Below are positions 56,101-64,000 of a stretch of DNA of 64,000 bases, piece by piece. The notes beneath the pieces are model-generated. The model was not told the DNA's origin. It made no database searches and saw only the letters and a list, made by a program, of their open reading frames with translations. The position numbers were made by a program, and so were the translations under genes. The stretch's first letter is position 1, and every line of letters starts with the position of its first letter. The DNA is from Echinometra lucunter (lineage: Eukaryota > Echinodermata > Echinoidea > Camarodonta > Echinometridae): the NCBI GenBank assembly GCA_029962745.1, contig CM057158.1:3569558-3633557 (forward strand), written 5' to 3'.

Positions 56101-58717
56101 TTTTCTGATCGAGATTCCTAAATGTGCTATACTCATTAGGAATAATGACAATAATACTTGTACATGAATTTCCACTGTCGACGTACATGATCATCCTTCC
56201 AAAGCTACGAAAAAAGAAGTACAACATCGGCAATTGCATATTTTTTTCTTCATGCAACAGCTATCAAAGGATAAACACTTTTTTACTGAATAAGACCGAG
56301 TAAAAGTACATTGGCTCCAAACTAGGCCGTATTTCTATTACAACGAATAGCGGCAAAACACAGATCATGTTTATGCATGAACATATTCTATAATAGAAAA
56401 TTGCGCGCGCCGAATGACAATGGAACACGAACAACTTGCATTGGTTTTGCAGGAATCGTTATAACTGAATTACCCCGCACTGTTTCATAATGACATGCTC
56501 CCGTTGAAATGAAATTGAGCTACACGTCATTCTCTCTATCTCATTGTAGAGGGGTTCATTGTACTTTCTCTCAGATGTAGGGGTTTCACTACGAGGAGAT
56601 GCCGATGCGTCACCATGGCAACAGGATGAATTATGATTGACAGAGCGGTCGGTTTGTCAAAGATTCTTCGATATTGAGACATTACAGGGGCATAAGCTAC
56701 ATTTTTGCACTGCACACGCATGCGTAAGTCCCAACCCATACATAATACTACTACAGTAATGATAACGAAATAATTATTTCACTACTACAAAAATTAATCA
56801 GCTCTTCAGATTATATTATCTGGGTGAAAATACTTTAGAAATGATTTAGATGTGGTTAACAACTTATTTGGTTAATAAACAAATTCCAAGATATTGTTTT
56901 CCATATCTCTTTTGCCCCTTTCCGCAACTCTTAATATTTTCATTTTTAGAAATATATTTTCTCCACTTTTTGTTTTTCCGATGTGAATGCACTATTGTGC
57001 ACTTTTGAGAATGTCCACCACAAAACCTCATCATCAATTCACTGCAAGCAGTAGACGTTAATTTGCAAGAGGAAAATAAAAACGAAAACAGCTCACCCAA
57101 AAAAGTTACGAGCTGAAGAAGGTCGTGTACTTCGCCCTATAAATAGTAAAAGGTGGTAAAGAACGACCTATGTTTATGGTCAGAGTTGAAATGATTGCCG
57201 ACATCGGCTTTCTATTAAAAAAGACGGTTAATTGATTTCAGGGGAAATTTTTCCTGACTTGAAGTTGGAAATTCCATGAAGATACCTTTAGGAATTTTTT
57301 TCGAGGGAAAACCACGAAAAGAGAAAGTAGACTTATTGGCATGTAGTAATTACTTCCTTTGTCAAACCTAGGAAATATGACTGCTGCGAAATAAGCTGAC
57401 CATTTCACTTCGTCTTCGATTTATTGTTTCCTTGTGGGATATCAGGACTCCCCCAACTTGGCAAACGCATCAATTGTCACCCATACCAAATGGTTCTGAT
57501 TTCCTGCTCCGACATTAAGCATTTATCATACACTGAAAACAAAGGAATCATACGGCGAAAAATTTCTAAAGAGGACAGATGAATATTTATGTAGTGTTAT
57601 GGCTGTGCATTATCACTAATTTCATTATAAATATAACAACATAAACGAAATTATAAACAATGCAAATATTCCCATTAATGATGAACAAAAAATAATTTCG
57701 CAGCAGTGAAATATCATTTCAAGTGGAAGCTGAAAAAAGCATGGTATACAGTAACTAAAAGTTGAGTCCACAGGGTTTTTTTTTTCAAGATATTTTGTCA
57801 GACGAAGAGAGAATTTAGGTAAAATGCGATATACTAATCGACCAAAATATCCAGTAATTTTAGCTTCCATTGATTTCTTCGTCAACAGGCCTATACCTTT
57901 TTTCTTGTATACCGCGTCATCGCGGTGATATTTATCGTAACCCTCGCCTTTATACTCTAGTAGAGCGAGTCAAAGAGTAGGGAAAGAAGCACAATAGAGT
58001 TGACACTTTTTAACAAAGAAATAAACACTCATTACCCCAAAGGTTAAAAGTTCACTCTTACTTTATAGGAGTTATTCTTAAATTTGTTTTCTCCTATATC
58101 TTACAGCACGTTTCTTGGTACGAATTTGTGTTCCTTTCGATGGAAAGATGCCCTTTCTTACAGTTCGTGTACGAGTGTTTGAGCACTAGCAAATTAGAAT
58201 GACATGCTCGTTTTCGGATACGGAAATACGCCGGCGTCGATTTTCTCTTTTTTTTAATGACACACTCTGTGCCTTTTTGTGTTATTTTGATGTATGAAAG
58301 GGAATGGAAAAGGATCACAATAGGCTTGACGCCTTGGCACAAGAGGAACTCACAGAGAAGTTGAAAAGTTCGTCTAGTGCTTTACTGTGACATGTATAAT
58401 AAAAACAAGTTAGAAGTCTCTGGTATCGGACTTTTTTCAAGGTATAGAAATCTGAAATCTGAAAGCAGAATGTCATACCGACGGTATGGACAACAAATTT
58501 TAAAAGAATGACGCTTATAAAAGAAAAACAAATTAACTGTACTGAACTGGTGACAAATCTATATTATCAAGAGAAAACGATTTATTAATGTTGCTCTTCG
58601 ATCTTTCTGCTAAATCTTGTTCACTGAATGGATTTGTTGTATGTTTATTTCAAAACCCGAATTTGGGCATTAACTTTCACTGTCAAAATATATTTTCTCT
58701 TAAAGTCAAATAAAAAG

Positions 58718-58740
58718 CCCCCCCCCCCCCCCCCCCCCCC
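58718..58740 (+). repeat. Poly-C run, 23 bases
   Basis: Twenty-three C then GTCCCCTACAGG. Confidence 0.95.
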
Positions 58741-60085
58741 GTCCCCTACAGGCATTAGAGTGGTACATACGAAATCAGTATTTCAGTAAGGGGTTCTGTT
58801 AAAACTCAGAGTCGAAATTAGAAAGAAATAGCGCCCTCACTCCACTCAGTGCGGATTGTGTAACGATCTGTGATGAAAAAAATGATCTTATAAGTTGTTT
58901 TCATAGTCAGTGTAATAATTATAACTCCTATATCTTCCATACGCTTTTGAAATTAATCCAAGTCTCATTTCACATATTAGACATAACAATTATTCTTTTC
59001 CAAAATTAAAAGAAAAACACATTCCACGGGGGGGGGGGATGTGAGGGATTAAGTGTAAACATAAAAATCCTTTTATCATTCTCTTACTTCTCACAAAGTG
59101 AATAATGTATTTAGTAAGTTATCTTTGATGGACAGATTTTCCCTTGAACATGTTGAACACTTCCTGATATCAAAATTATTGTTTTTCCTGCTCGTGTTAT
59201 ACATCATGCGTCCCCACAGGGACACACACCCTCACCCTCACCCTCACACTCTCATACACAACCCTCGCTCTCGCGCGCACACACCGAAACGGTGGTTAAG
59301 TGCGACTAGTTGCAGATGCGAAACTGGCGCCGATTTCAACCACGAAAGAAAGAGGGTAGGACTTGTCATGAAGCAAACTGGAGCAAAAGTGCGCCAGTTT
59401 GGGGTTATTTGGGTACCCTAAGGAGGCTCAACAGACTTTATTATTCCGGAAACAACGTCTTTCAGTGTTTGGAGCGCTGGGTCTAATCCAATGTAATCAT
59501 AAATCATTTCGCATTCGGGATCGGATTAAGTTGACCTAAAAATCCTTGGCCCGAAGTCACAGTCGAAATTGATACTTGGAAGGAAGAAATGAGGCGGAGG
59601 GATTATGTTAAAGATTGACGAGATGGCGAAAGAGGCAGTAGTAGGTGCGAACAAGATTAGTGAGTCTGTGAGTGAGGGGAAAAATATTAATTGGGATGTA
59701 AAAAGAAAAAGAAAACCCGGAACTGTGCTTATCCATCCAGATGATATTCGAATGTAACACAGGAAAGATGGTCATCATCTTATGAAAACCCACGTGGAAG
59801 GAATGAGAATCTTTTCGAGAATTTGGACTACCCCTCCCCCGAAAAAAGATATACGGAATAACAATAAATTACAGTTTGTCTTTATATAGTACTAATGTAA
59901 TTTGTTTTATATCTGTACAACAGCTGGAACTAATGTTGGACTATGAAATTAAACACATCTACGTTGTGTTTTTGCATGTAAACCTAAATGCATTTATGAG
60001 AAGAATCCAAAGTAAAGGAAGAGATCGAGAGGATAGGTGAAACAGAAGGGAGTAAGGGAGAAAGGGAGGAATGGAGGGAGGGGAA

Positions 60086-60095
60086 GAGAGAGAGA

Positions 60096-60127
<32 letters not shown>

Positions 60128-60128
60128 A
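60086..60128 (+). repeat. (GA)n microsatellite
   Basis: GA dinucleotides preceded by GGGAGG-type purine sequence. Confidence 0.95.
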
Positions 60129-62739
60129 CTCGAGATAGAGAGAAAATAGGAGGGTGTGATGGCTATATTGATGCTCCCCCTGGGATCTGAATAACCAGCG
60201 CTACCGGATCACATGAAAGGGGGCAGTAGTGATATATCAACCAATGACATTTACCATTGCTTAGAACACAATATTATATGCACATGAACATAATTTGCAA
60301 TAACTATAAATCGAACCAGGAAGGCCTACTAACATCTGGCCACGAGCAATCAACTGATATAAATCAGTTATGCGAATATATAAACAAGTACAAGGGCTGC
60401 TTAATTTGGAAACATAACATGGTAGTGTTGAACACAATTCGATCAACTCGGATAACCACATCCTCAATTCACAGATCGTCATTCAAGCACAACTGTAAGC
60501 ATTTCAAGAAAAGAGAAATTCACGTGTGCTTACCCTACCTTGAAACCCTATACTTACTCTGACATTACTGAAAAAAACATGATATGATTATAATGAATAT
60601 ACAAATACATGTATTTTGAATATTGGTAATAATATAAAGAATGGTTCACTGAGAAGTAGCCTCAAATTACAATAATTGTAGTCTTTGATTCGCTTTTATA
60701 CCATGAAGTTGAATTACGGTTACTATTAAATCAAAATTGAAAATTATTTTAGACACGTGAAATATTATGATCTGTTGTTCTTGTTTCGTATTCTGTTTTA
60801 AGCTTCAATGCATGCACAGGTATATTCAGTCATAAGAATAACTATATAATGATAAGAATGGAGAAAATGGAAGATGACAATACTGATGAAATAAAAATTC
60901 TGGATTAAAAAAAAAGAAGCCAAATATTCAGTAGTGTGACTCTACGTCCAATAGGTGCTCTGCAAACTATGAATGCAGTCATTTTCACTACAGTAACAAT
61001 ATTAGACTCATCAAGGCAGTTTGTCAGTTACAAATATTTTGACCATGGTAATACTATTTGCTAGAAACAAAATACAAATTCTAAGAAATCTTTCCATATC
61101 TTAAAAAAAAACTGGATGTTACTTACTTGTCAATATATCAGGTTTCTTCAAATAAACTGCTTAAAATTCTTCCACGGCTATCACCAGATTATATCCTTTG
61201 GATACCAGTTGCTGATTAAGAAACGGATATAATTCCCGTCTTTTTACCAGACACGTTCTAAATAGTTAATATCCACACCGCAGAGAAAAGTTTATTTTAT
61301 AGTCACCATCCTCTTAACCTTAAAGAGATACCAAAATATCAAAATCCAAGGTGTCTGTCCAGCACTGACAGGCGTCACTAGCAAAGTTTATGAGAATGAT
61401 TTCAATCAAATTTACAACAGTTTATATCTGCATCAGATCGTTGAATTCTTCCTCCTCACGTCTTCCCAGAGAAAGAATCCGCAACATCCGATCCCTCAAG
61501 CGTCTCAGATCTCTATGAATGAACCAAGATCGGAAAGGGCCATAAAAGTTTTCCTCTCAGAACTGGCAGGCGGATATTTTTGACGTATGGAGTGGAAGAG
61601 AGAAAGTGTCGATCAGGATTTCTTGGCAGCAAAATCCAAATATTTTGTCAATGAACTGAGGAGTAGATGCAGAGACACGTCGGCATGCGTAGGCAAGCAA
61701 TAAGGTGAATGAGGAGCGACGAATGAGGGGTCGTGCACTTGTGGTTGGTGGAAGCCTATTAGCTCACAACTTGGAGTGACTGGAGGTTTGTTGTACGGTG
61801 TGTTATGACTCTCGTCCCAAATTTCGTCTGAACCCAGTGCAGTTGTTACAGTAGACTGAGTTTTTCATCCAACACACCTGAGCTAAAAGCGAGCGAGGGA
61901 GAAGTTGTAAAAAAGAACAAAAAGTGAGTAAAAAACAAGAGGGGTGGGTTGTTTTACCGGAAACGGGTATACTACGGACTGTTGGAGAGGCAATGGTGCG
62001 TAGCGGCCACCTAATGTCACTTCGATTCGTGGTGTACAATGAATAGGTTGTACTGAAGGAGAATAATAGTGGGGGCAAACCAAGCATTTCTACTGGTCCG
62101 TTAGGCTGATACTATCTGGCCAATCATCGTCCAAGATGGACGGTTCGCGTAAGTCTGTTCCCTCAACTTCTTGAGATTTTGGCCGGAGACTTGTGGAATG
62201 CTAAACGAAGCAAAAAGAGCACTTGAATGTAAGTCTATTATATCAGTTGCTTAAGAACATTAAAGAGGAAAGCTCAATGCATGATATATGATGAACCAAC
62301 ATAGGACATTAATGATTTAAACTGTCACATGACATTCATTTCTATCTTCTCATGTACACTTACTCACACAAAAGTCGTTGCTGTTCTCCTTTATATGCCA
62401 AGTTTACTAAATATCATAGATCATGTAGATACAAAGTACAATTGAGTGAGTCACACCTTTTTAACCCCGATCTCGCTGCACACTGATGAAAAACAAATCT
62501 CTAGTGAGGAAATAACACTGCTATTCCCTTACCAAATCCAAGTCTAATATGATGCAGGTATTGCTGACTGCAGCAGTGATATTTTTTTGTCACGGAGCAC
62601 GAGAATTTCATAGCGAGACGCAGCCGGAACTGCTGGAGCAAGGGTCCGTGAAATGAAGTTTCGAAAAGGGTACGTGTTTGTGACATACTGAAAAGGATTC
62701 TTTCTCCCCATTTTCTAATTTTCTTCACTTTTCTTTCGT

Positions 62740-63535
62740 TCTTTCTATATGTCCTTAGCTTTGTTGCTCAATTAATTTTCTCTCCTTCTTCTTCCTGCTA
62801 TCTATATTACTCTTCTACCCGTTCATTCTGTTCTATTTTTTTTCAACCCTTTGCTATTCCCTTCATTTACAGTTTCTCTTTCTAACCCTTCTTCCAATCT
62901 CTGTTTTCAGTTCTTTGCCAACACCTTCTCTCTCTCTCTCTCTCTGACTTCCATCCTCTTCCTCTCTCTTTCTGCCTCTGTCTCTGTCTCCGTCTCTGTC
63001 TCTCTCTCTCTCTCGATTCCCTATTGGAAAGCGTGCAGCTGATTGGAGCAGGCATTGACAGGAAGACAACTAACCCTCTCTTTCCCGGTGTCGAGGTTGA
63101 CACTTTTATACCTGAGCTAAAGTCATTGACCTTTACACTCCCTCTCTTTCTTTCTTTCTTTCTCTCTGAGTATATCGCTTACTTTCTGTCGTGTGTCTTT
63201 CTCTCTCCTTTCTCCCTGACTACATCTCTACCTTTATCTTCCCTTTTTGTGAGTATATCTCCGTCTTTCCTCTTTTCGTATATCTATCTCACATTCTTTG
63301 CTGAGTATCTCTGTCCCTCCTCTCTGAATATATATATCTCCCTCCTTCATCAATTCTTATCCCCTCTCTTTCTCACTGTCTTTCTTCCCCTCTGCTTACT
63401 TTCGTATATTTCTCTCACTTTCTTTGTTGAATAGATCTCTCCTCTCTGAATCTTCCTATCTATTTTCCTTTTCTCCCTCTTTCTCTCCCCCATCTTTCCA
63501 TTCTTATCCGTCCTCTCTCTTTCTCATAATGATTT
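62740..63535 (+). repeat. Pyrimidine-rich domain
   Basis: About 800 bases dominated by TC, with (TC)n at 62930-62945 and 63000-63014 and a loosely repeated TCTCTGAGTATATCTC-like phrase from about 63163 to 63345. Ser/Leu/Phe-rich frames are artefacts. Confidence 0.85.
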
Positions 63536-64000
63536 TTTTTGTCTTCTCATTTTGTCAAAGTTACTTCTAAAGTAAGTATTATCCTGCACGTAGAAATATC
63601 CCAACAAGTGACTTTCAGAATACATAGTATATGAAGAAGACCTGTAAATCACCGAAAGCCGTGGTGAAATTGAAAAGAATTATTAATAGTTTATATAATT
63701 TCTACGTCTTATCAAAAGGTTATTACAGCGAGGATGTTAATTTTTGAAAATCATTTTATAGCCTATTTTGCCTGGGTGACAAAACATGAAAATACAATAT
63801 ATATCTTAGAGAAATTAATCAAAAGCAGTATAGTTGCCAAATAACACCCTGTCACGAATCATGTGATTCCATTTTGTTATGACTGATAAAGGATAAAATC
63901 ACAATGGATATAGGTCTAGATGGTAGTATTTTAAAGATATAATCGAGATTTCCAAAGAGCGCAGTAAAAATTTTCATAGTCACTAGAATACGATATTCAA

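Larger units (their letters stand above)
51390..64000. other. Intergenic region to the end of the window
   Basis: 12.6 kb with no supportable gene. It holds a SINE (52495-52650), a LINE 3' end (52775-53190), a poly-C run (58718-58740), a GA tract (60086-60128) and a pyrimidine-rich domain (62740-63535). Confidence 0.55.

Noticed and set aside
59220..59290. CRISPR-like short repeats (CACCCTCACCCTCAC)
   Set aside because: A simple CA/CCCTCA microsatellite in a eukaryotic genome, with no spacers.

Overview
The window is nuclear DNA from a marine invertebrate deuterostome, most likely an echinoderm such as a sea urchin. This is inferred from short coding exons in kilobase introns, AT-rich spacers, extracellular CUB/LDLa modules, dense MITE/SINE/LINE debris, (GA)n microsatellites and many poly-G tracts. 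There is no bacterial, organellar or viral signature. A 500-base run of N (50890-51389) shows this is a draft assembly.

Three spliced protein genes can be assembled with every splice phase agreeing and a closed reading frame. (1) Plus strand, 2070-9737: ten coding exons, 641 residues, signal peptide, three CUB domains, one LDL-receptor class A module, one transmembrane helix and a proline-rich cytoplasmic tail, the layout of NETO/LEV-10-type receptor accessory proteins. (2) Minus strand, 23106-14513: seven coding exons, 199 residues, a leaderless beta-trefoil (FGF-like or fascin-like) protein with three visible internal repeats. (3) Minus strand, 44491-35739: five coding exons, 351 residues, a secreted protein with two EF-hand loops and then two copies of a six-cysteine module that I do not recognise. 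Genes 1 and 2 converge; their 3' ends flank a repeat cluster at about 10.8-12.7 kb. Genes 2 and 3 lie in tandem on the minus strand, about 12.6 kb apart. No functional link among the three can be inferred from position.

The rest is introns and intergenic DNA. It holds foldback (MITE-like) elements at 4.4, 13.7, 14.6-14.9, 26.1, 28.4 and 39.4-40.6 kb, tRNA-related SINEs at 46.5 and 52.6 kb, LINE 3' ends at 36.4 and 52.8-53.2 kb, a 33-bp minisatellite at 18 kb, an 80-bp tandem repeat at 11 kb, and a dispersed family whose ends read roughly GTGGCGTAGC and which accounts for many of the poly-G runs. From 44.5 kb to the end I find no convincing gene.

The most interesting points are the decayed copies of the LDLa exon inside the next intron of gene 1, a possible 26-nt alternative exon that would truncate its cytoplasmic tail, the duplicated cysteine module of gene 3, the leaderless three-repeat trefoil protein, two back-to-back TTAA-flanked elements sharing one TTAA, and a foldback element whose core is telomere-like repeat. 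I saw nothing resembling a defence, CRISPR or biosynthetic system.
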